Assembly: GCA_040901445.1 (NCBI GenBank)
Contig: JBBDYQ010000025.1
Span: 497,925-561,924, forward strand
Direction: 5' to 3'
From: Thermoleophilaceae bacterium
GTDB lineage: Bacteria > Actinomycetota > Thermoleophilia > Solirubrobacterales > Thermoleophilaceae
DNA length: 64,000 bases
Of the stretch, positions 16,655 through 26,129 are shown in pieces. Each line of letters begins with the position of its first letter. Within the stretch, counting starts at the first letter, position 1. A model generated the notes under the pieces. The model was not told where the DNA came from, searched no databases, and was given only the letters and a program-made list of their open reading frames with translations. A program made the translations under genes and the position numbers.

Positions 16655-16700
16655 CGAACGTCGCTCGCCGGCCCCTATACGGGGCAGCGAGCGACGTTCG
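16655..16700. terminator. Long two-part hairpin after the membrane protein pair
   Basis: Perfect 14-base arms (16655-16668 and 16687-16700) enclose a second 5-base stem, GCCCC-TATAC-GGGGC (16671-16685). There is no T-tract. It separates the membrane gene pair from the RTX gene, so a terminator or mRNA-stabilising role is likely. A dispersed genomic repeat is also possible. Confidence 0.6.
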
Positions 16701-16745
16701 CCGCGGGAGTTGCGCGCTGGGGCGGGATGAGGGAGGCTCGGCGCA

Positions 16746-17762
16746 ATGCGCGCGACCTTCGCCATCCTCGTCCTCGCCGCTCTCCTGGCCCTCCCGAGCG
16801 CGGCGCACGCCGCCACGGTGAGCCGTACTGGCAGCGTGCTCACGTTCGTCGCCCACGCCGGTGAGCGCAACAACGTGAACGTGGAGGCCGCGAGCCCGCA
16901 GACCCTCATCATCACCGACCCGGGCCGCCCGGTGGTCATCGCCGCCGGCAGCGACTGCACCGAGCTCGACCCCGCGAGCCCGGGCTCGGGCGCCCAGTGC
17001 GCGGCCCCGCCCGGCACCGTGCTCGCGCTCGCGCTCGGCGACGCGGATGACCGCTACCTCGCGGAGGACGGCGTCACGCTCCCCGAGACCATCGCCGGGC
17101 AGGACGGCGACGACCGGATCGTGGCGGGTGCCGGCGCCGGCGGGTTGAGCGGCGGCGCGGGTGACGACACGCTCGACGGCGGCGACGGCAACGACACGCT
17201 GCGCGGCGATGACGGCGCCGACCTCCTTCGCGGCGGCAGCAGCGCCGACGACCTCGACGGCGGCCCCGGCGACGACCGCGTGGACGCGCGCACGGGCGGC
17301 GGGCACGACAGGGTCACCTGCGCACCCGACGGCGGTGACGACGCCATCATCCGCGGGCGCACCGAGACGCTCCAGGACTGCGGCTCGAGGCCGCGCGCCT
17401 CGCTGCGCGTGCCCCGCCAGCGCATCGGCGCGTTCTTCGACGACGACGGCTTCGACTTCCGCGTGCGCTGCAGCGAGCCCTGCGCGATCGAGTGGGAGAT
17501 CGTGGCGCGCGACCGCTCCACGCGCCGGCGCATCCACCAGCGCGACCGCCGCCTCGACAAGGCGCGGCCCCGTACCGACGCCGACGGCTTCCCGCGCTAC
17601 CTCGACGCGGGCGCCAACGAGCTGCACGCCCGCCCGAACGGGCGCGCCACCCGCCGCGACATCCGCGCGGCGCGCCGGCTGCGGCTGCGGCTGGTGGTCA
17701 CCGTGATCGGCCGCAACAGCGTCGAGCGCACGCTGGCGCGCAACATCACGCTGCGCCGCTGA
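16746..17762 (+). CDS. Secreted RTX-type calcium-binding repeat protein
   Basis: 338 residues with a signal peptide (residues 1-22, ALPSAAHA). Residues about 118-180 hold nine-residue glycine/aspartate repeats of the hemolysin type (GGAGDDTLDGGDGNDTLRG, GGSSADDLDGGPGDDRV), which bind calcium in a beta-roll. The flanking parts are beta-rich with an Arg-rich C-terminal half (residues 215-338). No protease or lipase motif is seen, so it is probably a surface or matrix protein rather than a toxin. GGGAGG before the ATG is the likely ribosome site. It stands alone between a hairpin and the gat operon. Confidence 0.8.
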   Translation: MRATFAILVLAALLALPSAAHAATVSRTGSVLTFVAHAGERNNVNVEAASPQTLIITDPGRPVVIAAGSDCTELDPASPGSGAQCAAPPGTVLALALGDADDRYLAEDGVTLPETIAGQDGDDRIVAGAGAGGLSGGAGDDTLDGGDGNDTLRGDDGADLLRGGSSADDLDGGPGDDRVDARTGGGHDRVTCAPDGGDDAIIRGRTETLQDCGSRPRASLRVPRQRIGAFFDDDGFDFRVRCSEPCAIEWEIVARDRSTRRRIHQRDRRLDKARPRTDADGFPRYLDAGANELHARPNGRATRRDIRAARRLRLRLVVTVIGRNSVERTLARNITLRR

Positions 17763-17766
17763 GACC

Positions 17767-17772
17767 TATCAT
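17767..17772 (+). promoter_or_regulatory. -10 box TATCAT, leaderless gatCAB promoter
   Basis: TATCAT ends nine bases before the gatC ATG at 17782. Confidence 0.5.
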
Positions 17773-17781
17773 CCCCGCCCG

Positions 17782-18069
17782 ATGATCGACCGCGACCAGG
17801 TCCTGCACGTCGCGCGCCTCGCCCGCCTGGAGCTGAGCGAGGACGAGGTCGAGCGCATGTCGGGCGAGCTGTCGAAGATCCTCGACCACATCGAGAAGAT
17901 CGGCGAGCTCGACGACCTCGACGGCGTAGAGCCCACCTCGCACGTCGTCGCGCTCGAGAACGTGCTGCGCCCCGACGAGCCGCGCCCGAGCTGGCCGCGC
18001 GAGCGGGTGCTGGCCGAGGCGCCCGACGCGGCCGGCAACGGCTTCCGCGTCCCGAGCCCGGGCGCGTGA
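17782..18069 (+). CDS. gatC: Asp/Glu-tRNA amidotransferase subunit C
   Basis: 95 residues. [20 protein letters not shown] is the standard GatC opening, and the C-terminal part ([10 protein letters not shown], then [11 protein letters not shown]) is the belt that wraps GatA and GatB. The complex amidates Glu-tRNA(Gln) and/or Asp-tRNA(Asn), which implies that at least one of these charged tRNAs is made indirectly here. The stop overlaps the gatA start by four bases. Confidence 0.95.
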   Translation: MIDRDQVLHVARLARLELSEDEVERMSGELSKILDHIEKIGELDDLDGVEPTSHVVALENVLRPDEPRPSWPRERVLAEAPDAAGNGFRVPSPGA

Positions 18070-19484
18070 GCGACGTCGCCGACCTGACCGCGGCGCAGGC
18101 CGCCGAGCGCGTGCGCGCCGGTGACGTCTCCGCAGGGGAGCTCTTCGACCTCTACCGGGAGCGAGCGGCCGCCGACGACCTCAACGCCTTTCTCTGGGTG
18201 GCCGGCGACGCGCCGGCCGACCCGCCACCCGACTCGCCACTGGGCGGCGTGCCGCTCGGCGTGAAGGACCTCTTCTGCGTTGAGGACGTGCCGAGCTGCG
18301 CCGGCTCGCGCATCCTCGAGGGCTACCGCCCGCCATACACGGCCACGGCCGTGCGCAAGCTCAGCGAGGCCGGGGCGCCCATGCTGGGCAAGACGAACAT
18401 GGACGAGTTCGCCATGGGCTCGTCCAACGAGAACTCGGGCTTCGGCCCGGTGAAGAACCCGTGGGACCCCACGCGCGTGCCCGGCGGATCCAGCGGCGGC
18501 TCGGCGGCCGCGGTGGCCGGCGGACTGGTGCCGTGGGCCATCGGCACCGACACCGGAGGCTCCATCCGCCAGCCCGCGGCGCTCTGCGGCATCGTCGGCC
18601 TCAAGCCCACCTACGGCGCCGTCTCGCGCTACGGGATGATCGCCTTCGCCTCCTCGCTGGACCAGTGCGGCCCACTGACCCGAGACGTCACCGACGCCGC
18701 GCTGCTGTTCCGCCACATGGTGGGCCGTGACACGTGCGACTCCACGAGCGTGGGCTTCCCCGAGGAGGTGGCGCTGCCAACCGCGGAGCGCCTGGACGGC
18801 ATGCGCTTCGGCGTTCCGCCCGAGCTCACCGGCGAGGGCATCGAGCCGGGGGTGCGCGAGGTGTTCGAGGCCACGCTGAAGCAGATCGAGGACCTGGGCG
18901 GCTCACTGGAGGAGGTCGCCCTGCCGCACGCCGGCCACGGCATCTCGGCCTACTACGTGCTGGCCCCCGCCGAGGCGTCCGCCAACCTCGCCCGCTACGA
19001 CGGCGTGCGCTTCGGCACGCGCAGCAGCGGCAACGGCGACCTGCTCTCGATGTACGAGAAGACGCGCGCGGAGGGCTTCGGAGCGGAGGTCAAGCGCCGC
19101 ATCATGCTCGGCACCTACGCGCTCTCCTCGGGCTACTACGACGCCTACTACGGGCGGGCGCAGAAGGTGCGCACGAAGATCGCGGAGGACTTCGCCACGG
19201 CGTTCGAGCGGGTGGACCTGATCGTCACGCCAACGTCGCCCACTGTGGCCTTCAAGCTGGGCGAGCGCACCGGCGACCCGCTGGCCATGTACATGTCGGA
19301 CTTCTGCACCGTGCCCATGCCGCTGGCGGGCATCCCGGCCATCTCCATCCCCGGCGGGCTGTCCGACGGCCTGCCGGTCGGCATCCAGCTGGCCGGCCCG
19401 GCCTTCAGCGAGAACCGTGTCCTCGACGCCGCCCACGCGCTGGAGGGGGCCATCGGCTTCGACGGGGAGCCCTGGCGTGCATAG
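18066..19484 (+). CDS. gatA: Asp/Glu-tRNA amidotransferase subunit A
   Basis: 472 residues, GTG start. It is the amidase that releases ammonia from glutamine. The Ser-cisSer-Lys centre is visible: Lys in [15 protein letters not shown], and the two serines in [17 protein letters not shown] and [35 protein letters not shown] is the strongly conserved stretch after the nucleophile. Length and motifs are standard. It overlaps gatC by four bases and gatB by eight. Confidence 0.96.
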   Translation: MSDVADLTAAQAAERVRAGDVSAGELFDLYRERAAADDLNAFLWVAGDAPADPPPDSPLGGVPLGVKDLFCVEDVPSCAGSRILEGYRPPYTATAVRKLSEAGAPMLGKTNMDEFAMGSSNENSGFGPVKNPWDPTRVPGGSSGGSAAAVAGGLVPWAIGTDTGGSIRQPAALCGIVGLKPTYGAVSRYGMIAFASSLDQCGPLTRDVTDAALLFRHMVGRDTCDSTSVGFPEEVALPTAERLDGMRFGVPPELTGEGIEPGVREVFEATLKQIEDLGGSLEEVALPHAGHGISAYYVLAPAEASANLARYDGVRFGTRSSGNGDLLSMYEKTRAEGFGAEVKRRIMLGTYALSSGYYDAYYGRAQKVRTKIAEDFATAFERVDLIVTPTSPTVAFKLGERTGDPLAMYMSDFCTVPMPLAGIPAISIPGGLSDGLPVGIQLAGPAFSENRVLDAAHALEGAIGFDGEPWRA

Positions 19485-20892
19485 GTACGAGCCGGTCATC
19501 GGGCTCGAGATCCACGTGCAGCTGCGCACGCGCACGAAGATGTTCTGCGGCTGCGCGCTGTCGTTCGGCGAGGAGCCCAACACCTACACGTGCCCCGTCT
19601 GCCTCGGCCACCCGGGCACGCTGCCGGTGCCCAACGCGGAGGCCATCCACTTCGCGCTGATGATCGGTATGGCGTTCGACTGCGAGATTGCGCCGCGCTC
19701 GATCTTCCACCGCAAGAACTACTTCTATCCCGACAACCCGAAGGCGTACCAGATCTCCCAGTACGACATTCCGCTTGCGCGCAACGGCCGGCTGGGGGAG
19801 GTGCGCATCCACCGCGTGCACGTGGAGGAAGACGCCGCCAAGCTCGTGCACGCCGGGGCGTCGGGCCGCATCCACGGCGCCGAGAGCTCCGTGGTGGACT
19901 TCAACCGCGGCGGCACCCCGCTGGTCGAGATCGTCACCGAGCCCGACATCAAGAGCCCCGCCGAGGCCGCCGACTTCGGCCGCCTGCTCCGGGCCACGCT
20001 GCGGGCCATGGGCGTCTCGGACGTGAACATGGAGGAGGGGTCGCTGCGCATCGACGGCAACGTGTCCATCCGCCCGGTGGGGGAGGCCACCCTCGGCACG
20101 AAGACCGAGCTCAAGAACATGAACTCCTTCCGCTTCCTCGAGCGCGGCCTGGACGCGGAGATCGCCCGCCAGGAGGCGCTCGTGCACGAGGGAGGGGAGG
20201 TGGAGCAGGAGACGCTGCACTTCGATCCCCAAAGCGGCGCGCTCACCAGCCTCCGCTCCAAGGAGGAGGCGCACGACTACCGCTACTTCCCCGAGCCCGA
20301 CCTGGTGCCGCTGGCGCCCACCGAGCAGATGCTGGAGCGCGCCCGCGCGGCGCTCCCCGAGCTGCCGGTGGCCCGGGCGGATCGCCTGGAGCGCGACCAC
20401 GGCCTCAACGCGGACACCGCCAGGCAGCTCGCCTTCCGCGGCGAGCTGGGCGACTACTTCGAGCAGGCCCTGGCGGCCGACGGCGCCGAGGCCGGCGCGC
20501 TCGCCAACTGGGTCACCAACGAGCTGGTGGCCCGTCTCGGCGACGAGGACCCGCTGGAGTCGAAGGTCGAGCCTGCCGCGCTCGCCCGCCTCGTGGGCCT
20601 GGTGGGGGAGAAGGCCATCTCCGCCTCCGCCGCCAAGGAGGTGCTCGCCACCCTGGCGGCCGAGGGCGGCGACCCCCAGGCGATCGTCGAGGCCAAGGGC
20701 CTGGCCATGGCCGGCGACGACGAGCTGGGCGGCATAGTGGACCGCGCGATGGCCGACAACGCGGACGCCGTCGAGAAGGTCCGCGCCGGCGAGGACAAGG
20801 CCATCGGCGCCATCGTCGGCGCGGTCATGCGCGAGACAAAAGGCCGCGCGGACGGCGGCGAGGTGCAGCGTATGATCCGGGACAGGCTCTGA
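19477..20892 (+). CDS. gatB: Asp/Glu-tRNA amidotransferase subunit B
   Basis: 471 residues. The GTG at 19477 ([16 protein letters not shown]) overlaps the gatA stop and gives the family N-terminus; longer in-frame starts lie inside gatA. GatB phosphorylates the tRNA-bound Glu or Asp and binds the tRNA. Visible: [18 protein letters not shown] and the [13 protein letters not shown] zinc-site region, the conserved DYNRGG-like [29 protein letters not shown] and YRYFPEPDL. The C-terminal helical/YqeY-like tail ends [11 protein letters not shown]. Standard length; last gene of the gat operon. Confidence 0.96.
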   Translation: MHRYEPVIGLEIHVQLRTRTKMFCGCALSFGEEPNTYTCPVCLGHPGTLPVPNAEAIHFALMIGMAFDCEIAPRSIFHRKNYFYPDNPKAYQISQYDIPLARNGRLGEVRIHRVHVEEDAAKLVHAGASGRIHGAESSVVDFNRGGTPLVEIVTEPDIKSPAEAADFGRLLRATLRAMGVSDVNMEEGSLRIDGNVSIRPVGEATLGTKTELKNMNSFRFLERGLDAEIARQEALVHEGGEVEQETLHFDPQSGALTSLRSKEEAHDYRYFPEPDLVPLAPTEQMLERARAALPELPVARADRLERDHGLNADTARQLAFRGELGDYFEQALAADGAEAGALANWVTNELVARLGDEDPLESKVEPAALARLVGLVGEKAISASAAKEVLATLAAEGGDPQAIVEAKGLAMAGDDELGGIVDRAMADNADAVEKVRAGEDKAIGAIVGAVMRETKGRADGGEVQRMIRDRL

Positions 20893-21006
20893 GACCGGCA
20901 CGAGGAGGTGCGCGGCTCGAGCGTGGCGCGTTCGGCGTCTGGCTCATCCACGCCTTCTCGGGCGCACCCTGGCGCCTTCGCCGGCGACTGCCACAGCGGA
21001 TGCGCC

Positions 21007-21021
21007 CGGCGCTCAGCGCCG
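21007..21021. terminator. Short GC hairpin after gatB
   Basis: CGGCGC-TCA-GCGCCG, six perfect base pairs with a three-base loop, lies 115 bases after gatB and just before the next promoter box. No T-tract. The 150 bases between gatB and ndh hold nothing else I can support. Confidence 0.35.
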
Positions 21022-21029
21022 CCCGCCGC

Positions 21030-21035
21030 TAGCCT
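21030..21035 (+). promoter_or_regulatory. -10 box TAGCCT, leaderless ndh promoter
   Basis: TAGCCT ends nine bases before the TTG at 21045. No ribosome site is present. Confidence 0.5.
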
Positions 21036-21044
21036 GCGGCCCCA

Positions 21045-22340
21045 TTGGCCTGGAACGTCGTCATCGCCGGGGGCGGCTTCGGGGGGCTGTACGCCGCCCG
21101 CCGCCTGGAGCGCAAGCTGCCGCGCCACAGCGCGCGCATCACGCTCGTTGCCGACAGCAACTTCCTCCTCTACACACCGCTGCTTCCCGGCGCGGCGGCC
21201 GGCACCCTGGAGCCGCGGCATGTGGTCGTGCCCGTCCGCGAGGAGCTCGAGTGGACCGACGTGCGCATCGGCCGCGTGGCCGGCGCCGACCCGCAGAAGA
21301 ACGAGCTGCGCTACTGCGGCTTCGACGGCGAGGAGCGTGTCGAGCGCTATGACCAGCTCGTGGTGGCGCTCGGCAGCGTCAGCCGCGTACTGCCCGTGCC
21401 GGGCCTGGCTGAGCACGGCCTCGGCTTCAAGACGCTCGCCGATGCCATCGCCCTGCGCAACCGCGCCCTGCTCAACCTCGAGATCGCGGAGACGCTCGAC
21501 GATCCGCAGCAGCGGCGCGAGTACCTCACCTTCGTCTTCGTGGGAGCCGGCTACGCCGGGCTGGAGGGCATCGCCGAGCTGCAGAACTACGTGGCCGACG
21601 TGATCGACCGCTACCCGCGCTGCCGGCTCGACGGCACCCGCTGGGTGCTGGTCGAGGCGCTGGACCGGGTCATGTACGAGATCCCGGCGCCGCTCGCCGA
21701 GTTCGCCTCGCGCGAGCTGCGCGGGCGCGGCATCGAGATCCGCACCAGCACGCGGCTGGACTCCCTCGACGCGCGCTCGGCCACGCTGTCCGACGGCGAG
21801 CGGATTCCCACGCGCACGGTCTGCTGGACCGCGGGCGTCAAGCCGCCGCCGGTGGTGGGAGAGCTGGGCCTGCCTCTCACCGACGGCGGCCGGATCGACG
21901 CCGACGAGACACTCCGGGTCAGGGGGCACGAGAGCGTGTGGGCCATCGGCGACGCCGCCGCGGTGCCCGACCCCGCCCGCAAGGGCAAGCCCTGCCCGCC
22001 CACCGCCCAGCACGCCATCCGCCAGGGCCGCCTGGTGGCCGACAACGTGGCGGCGGCCCTGGGGCGCGGTCGCATCAGGAAGTTCCGCTACCGGACGCTC
22101 GGCGTGTTCGTGGACATGGGCCAGCACGAGGCGGTGGCCACCATGGCCTTCGTGCGCCTGCGGGGCTTCCCGGCATGGTTCGCGGCGCGCACCTACCACC
22201 TGGCGATGATGCCGGGCTTCGTGCGCAAGCTGAGGTTGATGGCGGATTGGACGGTGGGTCTGCTCTTCGGCCGCGCCGCCGCCGAGCTGGGCCAGCTCGG
22301 CCATCCGCCGGGGCTCGACCCGCCCCCGGAGGCCGAGTGA
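21045..22340 (+). CDS. ndh: Type II NADH dehydrogenase (NDH-2)-like flavoprotein
   Basis: 431 residues, TTG start. This single-subunit FAD enzyme passes electrons from NADH to quinone without pumping protons, on the inner face of the membrane. FAD loop VIAGGGFGGLYAARRLE, NADH loop FVFVGAGYAGLEGIAEL, and the second FAD motif VWAIGDAAAVPDPARKG followed by the quinone-site-like PPTAQHAIRQG. The C-terminal 70 residues (FRYRTLGVFVDMGQHEAVA to LFGRAAAELG) form the usual amphipathic membrane-binding end. It fits the menaquinone genes downstream. Its stop overlaps the acetyltransferase start (TGATG). Confidence 0.88.
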   Translation: MAWNVVIAGGGFGGLYAARRLERKLPRHSARITLVADSNFLLYTPLLPGAAAGTLEPRHVVVPVREELEWTDVRIGRVAGADPQKNELRYCGFDGEERVERYDQLVVALGSVSRVLPVPGLAEHGLGFKTLADAIALRNRALLNLEIAETLDDPQQRREYLTFVFVGAGYAGLEGIAELQNYVADVIDRYPRCRLDGTRWVLVEALDRVMYEIPAPLAEFASRELRGRGIEIRTSTRLDSLDARSATLSDGERIPTRTVCWTAGVKPPPVVGELGLPLTDGGRIDADETLRVRGHESVWAIGDAAAVPDPARKGKPCPPTAQHAIRQGRLVADNVAAALGRGRIRKFRYRTLGVFVDMGQHEAVATMAFVRLRGFPAWFAARTYHLAMMPGFVRKLRLMADWTVGLLFGRAAAELGQLGHPPGLDPPPEAE

Positions 22341-23281
22341 TGCCGGAGCTGTCCTATCGCGAGGGCGGCCAGAGCGACCTGGAGGCCTCCTTCGACCTCT
22401 CCCAGCGGGCCATGCACGAGGCCGCTCGCCGGCAGCGCCTGACGAGCCGGGACCTCGGCGACGAGGAGATCGCCGACCACTGGAGCCGCCACCGGACGCT
22501 CGTGGAGTTCCTCACGGCGCAGCAGGACGCGCGCTTCTGGCTGTGCGAGGAGGGGGACGAGCTGGTGGGGTTCGCGCGTGTCGTGCGCTTTGGCGACATG
22601 GAGGAGCTCAACGAGCTCATGGTCCACTCCGAGTACCAACATCGCGGCATCGGCCGCTCGCTGCTGGAGCGCTGCTGGCCCGGCGACCCGTCGCCGGAGA
22701 TGGGCCGCGCGTGCGTGGCGCTGGGCACCCCGGACAACCTCTCCCTGTACACGGAGTTCGGCGTCATGCCGATAGCCGGCCACTGGCACCTGCTCCAGCC
22801 CACGAAGCAGTACGAGGAGCAGCGCTCGCTCGAGATCGACTCCACCGACCCGGGGGTGAGCATGCTGAAGGGCGACCGCGCAGCGGCGGAGTGGAAGCGG
22901 CTCGAGCCCGCCGCCCTCGGCTACGACCGCTCCGCGCTGCACGACTTCTTCGGGCGCGACCGCGTCTGCCTGGCATCGATGGATCTCGAGGCGGGCCATG
23001 CCCGCGCGCTCTGCTGGGTGTCGAGCCGGGGCGAGATCGGTCCGGCGGTGGGCACCACCACCGAGGATCTCGTCCCGGTGGTGCTCGCCGCCCTCGACCG
23101 CGTGGCGCGCACGCAGGAGCCCGAGAACCTGCGCGTGTTCTGCACGACCACGAGCTGGTGGCTGCTGCGGCGCCTGCGCGGGCTCGGCTTCCAGGTGTTC
23201 TGGCCCGCCTGGATCATGAGCTCGGTGCCCATCCCGGGCCTGGACCGGTACACGCCCGCCATGCCGCCACAGCTACTCTGA
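22340..23281 (+). CDS. GNAT-family N-acetyltransferase
   Basis: 313 residues, ATG overlapping the ndh stop. The N-terminal GNAT domain (about 1-150) has WLCEEGDELVGFARVV and ELMVHSEYQHRGIGRSLLER, the acetyl-CoA-binding Q/RxxGxG/A motif (QHRGIG). Residues about 165-313 look like a second, degenerate GNAT-like half with no clear CoA motif (LCWVSSRGEIGPAVG, RLRGLGFQVFWPAWIMSS), so it may be a tandem GNAT as seen in several actinobacteria. The substrate cannot be read from the sequence. Confidence 0.78.
   Translation: MPELSYREGGQSDLEASFDLSQRAMHEAARRQRLTSRDLGDEEIADHWSRHRTLVEFLTAQQDARFWLCEEGDELVGFARVVRFGDMEELNELMVHSEYQHRGIGRSLLERCWPGDPSPEMGRACVALGTPDNLSLYTEFGVMPIAGHWHLLQPTKQYEEQRSLEIDSTDPGVSMLKGDRAAAEWKRLEPAALGYDRSALHDFFGRDRVCLASMDLEAGHARALCWVSSRGEIGPAVGTTTEDLVPVVLAALDRVARTQEPENLRVFCTTTSWWLLRRLRGLGFQVFWPAWIMSSVPIPGLDRYTPAMPPQLL
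23274..23279 (+). promoter_or_regulatory. -10 box TACTCT, leaderless
   Basis: TACTCT ends six bases before the ATG at 23286. It lies inside the last codons of the acetyltransferase gene. Confidence 0.4.
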
Positions 23282-23285
23282 GGAC

Positions 23286-23459
23286 ATGAGCGAAGCAATC
23301 GCCGACATCGGCAAGAAGGGACTCGCCCTCGGCGTCCTCCTCGTCGGGGCCTGGCTGCTGTTCAAGGTCGTCATCGGAGTTGTCGCCACGGTCGCGTGGA
23401 TCGTGGTCGCCGTGCTCGCCGTCGTGGCCGTGATCTGGGCCATCGGCGTGCTGCGCTGA
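23286..23459 (+). CDS. 57-residue membrane protein of unknown function
   Basis: MSEAIADIGKKG is followed by two hydrophobic segments (LALGVLLVGAWLLFKVVIG, then VAWIVVAVLAVVAVIWAIG) and LR. It is probably a small two-helix inner-membrane protein. It lies between the acetyltransferase (four bases upstream) and the zinc-ribbon membrane protein (16 bases downstream). There are no catalytic residues, and the family is not recognised. Confidence 0.7.
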   Translation: MSEAIADIGKKGLALGVLLVGAWLLFKVVIGVVATVAWIVVAVLAVVAVIWAIGVLR

Positions 23460-23475
23460 CGACCGCGCCCACAGC

Positions 23476-23730
23476 GTGGAGTTCCTGGTCATCCTGTTCT
23501 TCTTCGGCCTGTCGGCCGGGACGGTCGGGAAGATCAAGGGCAGCTCGTTCCTGCTCTGGTTCCTGATCGGCTTCTGCCTCCCGGTGCTGGGCACGCTCGC
23601 GGCCATCTTCTACCGCTGGGAGCGCGAGGAGCCCAAGCGCACCTGCGACGAGTGCGGCAACGTCGTCGGACTGCACGTGCAAGTGTGCACCCGCTGCGGC
23701 AATGACCTGGATTTCCCGGCGGTAGACTGA
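23476..23730 (+). CDS. Small membrane protein with C-terminal zinc ribbon
   Basis: 84 residues, GTG start. Two membrane helices (FLVILFFFGLSAGTVG; SFLLWFLIGFCLPVLGTLAAI) are followed by a cytoplasmic zinc ribbon with two CxxC knuckles, CDECGN and CTRCGN. A charged stretch (RWEREEPKR) separates them. Such proteins are common and uncharacterised in actinobacteria; a regulatory or scaffolding role is possible. Its last codons overlap the -10 box for ilvB. Confidence 0.75.
   Translation: MEFLVILFFFGLSAGTVGKIKGSSFLLWFLIGFCLPVLGTLAAIFYRWEREEPKRTCDECGNVVGLHVQVCTRCGNDLDFPAVD
23723..23728 (+). promoter_or_regulatory. -10 box TAGACT for ilvBN
   Basis: TAGACT lies 36 bases before the ilvB GTG, giving a leader of about 30 bases with the ribosome site AAAGGAG. 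No leader peptide or attenuator is visible there. Confidence 0.45.
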
Positions 23731-23764
23731 CTCGTTCGGACCCGCCAAGTCCCCGAAAGGAGCA

Positions 23765-25450
23765 GTGCCGAGCATGCGAGCCGTCGACGCCATCATGGAG
23801 TGCCTCAAGGCCGAGGGCGTCGAGCACGTATTCGGCATCCCCGGCGGGGCCAACCTCCCCACCTACGACGCGCTCTATGACGCGGGCATCCGGCACATCC
23901 AGTGCCGCCACGAGCAGGGCGCGGGCCACGCGGCGGAGGGCTACGCCAAGGCCTCGGGCAAGGTCGGAGTGGCGCTCGCCACCTCGGGGCCCGGCGCCAC
24001 CAACCTCATCACCGCGATCGCGGACGCGATGATGGACTCGGTGCCCACCGTGTTCATCACGGGCCAGGTGCGCACGGAGCTCATCGGCACCGACGGCTTC
24101 CAGGAGGCCGACATCACCGGCATCACCATGCCGGTGGTCAAGCACTCCATCCTCATCCAGGACCCGCGCGACATCCCGACGGCGATCCACGAGGCGTTCC
24201 ACATCGCCCGCACCGGCCGGCCCGGCCCCGTGCTGGTGGACGTCCCTCAGGACCTCTCGCGCGCGGACATCCCCTACGAGCCGGTGGACCGGGTCCACCT
24301 GCCGGGCTACCAGCCCACAACGGAGGGCAACGCCAAGCAGATCCGCCTGGCGGCCAAGGCACTCGCCAACGCCCGCCGGCCCGTGATCTATGCCGGCGGT
24401 GGGGTCATCAACGCCGAGGCGGCCAGGGAGCTGGTCGAGTTCGCCACCAGCGACCGCTTCCCGGTCACCTGCACGCTCATGGGGCTGGGCGGCTTCCCGG
24501 CGCCGCACGAGCACTGGCTGGGCATGCTCGGCATGCACGGCACGCGCAGCGCCAACTACGCGATGGACGAGGCCGACCTGATCTGCGCGGTCGGCGCCCG
24601 CTTCGACGACCGCATCACGGGCAAGCTGTCCGAGTTCGCGCCGCGGGCCAAGTTCATCCACATCGACATCGACCCCGCGGAGATCTCCAAGAACATCCCC
24701 GCGCACATCCCGATCGTCGGCGACGCCAAGAACATCCTGACCAAGCTCACGCGCGAGTACCGGGCGCTGGAGGCCGACTCGTCGCGGCTCGACGAGTGGT
24801 GGTCGCGCATCCGCAACTGGCAGGACAAGCACCCCCTGCGCTACGACGACTCCGAGGACTCGGAGATCAAGCCGCAGTACATGGTCCAGGCCATGTACGA
24901 GGCCACGGGCGGCGACGCCATCATCACCTCCGACGTCGGCCAGCACCAGATGTGGGCTGCGCAGTGGTACCACTTCCGCGAGCCGCGCCGGTGGATCAAC
25001 TCGGGCGGCCTCGGCACGATGGGCTTCGGCCTCCCGTCGGCGCTCGGCGCCAAGGCGGCGATGCCGGACAGGGATGTGGTGTGCCTGGCCGGCGACGGGT
25101 CGCTGATCATGACCTGCCAGGAGTTGGCCACCTGCGTCACCGAGAACATCCCGGTGAAGGTGTTCATCATGAACAACGGCTATCTCGGCATGGTCCGCCA
25201 GTGGCAGGAGCTGTTCTGGGACAAGCGCTACTCCTCGGTCGAGATGGGCGCGAGCCCCGACTGGGTCAAGCTCGCCGACGCGTTCGGAGCGCTTGGCATG
25301 CGGGTCACGCACAAGGGCGAGCTGCTGGACGCCATGAAGACCGCCCTCGCGGAGGACGGGCCGGTGGTGGTGGACGTGCACGTCAGCCGCGAGGAGAACT
25401 GCTACCCGATGATCCCCGCAGGCCAGGCCGCGCGGGACATGGTGGGCTGA
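23765..25450 (+). CDS. ilvB: Acetolactate synthase large subunit
   Basis: 561 residues, GTG start with AAAGGAG about five bases upstream. With ThDP, FAD and Mg it condenses two pyruvates to 2-acetolactate (Val, Leu) or pyruvate with 2-ketobutyrate (Ile). The ThDP-activating Glu lies in CRHEQGAGHAAEGYAKASG; FAD-contact region GMLGMHGTRSANYAM; ThDP/Mg motif GDGSLIMTCQEL to NNGYLGMVRQWQ. Full length and intact. It is followed five bases later by the regulatory subunit. ilvC is 10 kb away and ilvD is not in the window. Confidence 0.96.
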   Translation: MPSMRAVDAIMECLKAEGVEHVFGIPGGANLPTYDALYDAGIRHIQCRHEQGAGHAAEGYAKASGKVGVALATSGPGATNLITAIADAMMDSVPTVFITGQVRTELIGTDGFQEADITGITMPVVKHSILIQDPRDIPTAIHEAFHIARTGRPGPVLVDVPQDLSRADIPYEPVDRVHLPGYQPTTEGNAKQIRLAAKALANARRPVIYAGGGVINAEAARELVEFATSDRFPVTCTLMGLGGFPAPHEHWLGMLGMHGTRSANYAMDEADLICAVGARFDDRITGKLSEFAPRAKFIHIDIDPAEISKNIPAHIPIVGDAKNILTKLTREYRALEADSSRLDEWWSRIRNWQDKHPLRYDDSEDSEIKPQYMVQAMYEATGGDAIITSDVGQHQMWAAQWYHFREPRRWINSGGLGTMGFGLPSALGAKAAMPDRDVVCLAGDGSLIMTCQELATCVTENIPVKVFIMNNGYLGMVRQWQELFWDKRYSSVEMGASPDWVKLADAFGALGMRVTHKGELLDAMKTALAEDGPVVVDVHVSREENCYPMIPAGQAARDMVG

Positions 25451-25455
25451 TCGGG

Positions 25456-26013
25456 ATGGGCGAGCCAGGCACCAAGGAGGTCCTGAACCTCGAGGACCTC
25501 GAGGCCGCGGGCGGAATCCACACCGGCCGCACGCACATCCTGTCGATCCTGGTGGAGAACAAGCCGGGCGTGCTCGCGCGGGTGGCCGGCCTGTTCTCCC
25601 GCCGCGGCTTCAACATCGCGACGCTGGCGGTGGGCCCCACCGACGACACCACGATCTCGCGCATCACGCTCACGGTCGACGGCGCCACCCACCCCATCGA
25701 CCAGGTCACGAAGCAGCTCCACAAGCTGGTCAACGTGATCAAGATCCGCGACCTCGAGCCCGAGGAGAGCGTGGCGCGGGAGCTGGCGCTGTTCAAGGTC
25801 TCGGCAGACCCCGAGACCCGCGGTCAGATCATGCAGTTCACCGACATCTTCCGCGGGAAGGTGGTGGACGTGTCCAAGCGCTCCGTCACGGTCGAGATCA
25901 CCGGCACGGACGACAAGATCGAGGCGTTCGAGCGCATGATCCGCCCGTTCGGGCTGATCGAGATGGTCCGTACCGGGGAAGTGGCGGTATCTCGCGGCAG
26001 GTCCGCGACCTAG
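25456..26013 (+). CDS. ilvN: Acetolactate synthase regulatory subunit
   Basis: 185 residues. The ACT domain begins THILSILVENKPGVLARVAGLFSRRGFNIATLAVG, the classic valine-binding small-subunit pattern; the C-terminal half (LALFKVSADPETRGQIMQFTDIFRG) activates the catalytic subunit. A 25-residue N-terminal extension (MGEPGTKEVLNLEDLEAAGG) precedes the ACT domain. Valine feedback should act here. The isochorismate synthase frame follows immediately. Confidence 0.95.
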   Translation: MGEPGTKEVLNLEDLEAAGGIHTGRTHILSILVENKPGVLARVAGLFSRRGFNIATLAVGPTDDTTISRITLTVDGATHPIDQVTKQLHKLVNVIKIRDLEPEESVARELALFKVSADPETRGQIMQFTDIFRGKVVDVSKRSVTVEITGTDDKIEAFERMIRPFGLIEMVRTGEVAVSRGRSAT

Positions 26014-26129
26014 CGGGCGCGGGCCCCTTCGCCCTCGACCCGGCGGACCGGGAGCTGCTCGATCGCCGGCTGGCGGCGGCGATCGCGCGCGCCCGCCGCG
26101 AGCGGCGGCGGGTCCTCGCTGCGGTCACG

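Noticed and set aside
20893-21044. Possible small gene between gatB and ndh
   Set aside because: An Arg-rich open stretch exists but has no start codon with a ribosome site or promoter box and no recognisable sequence. The interval also holds a hairpin and the ndh promoter.
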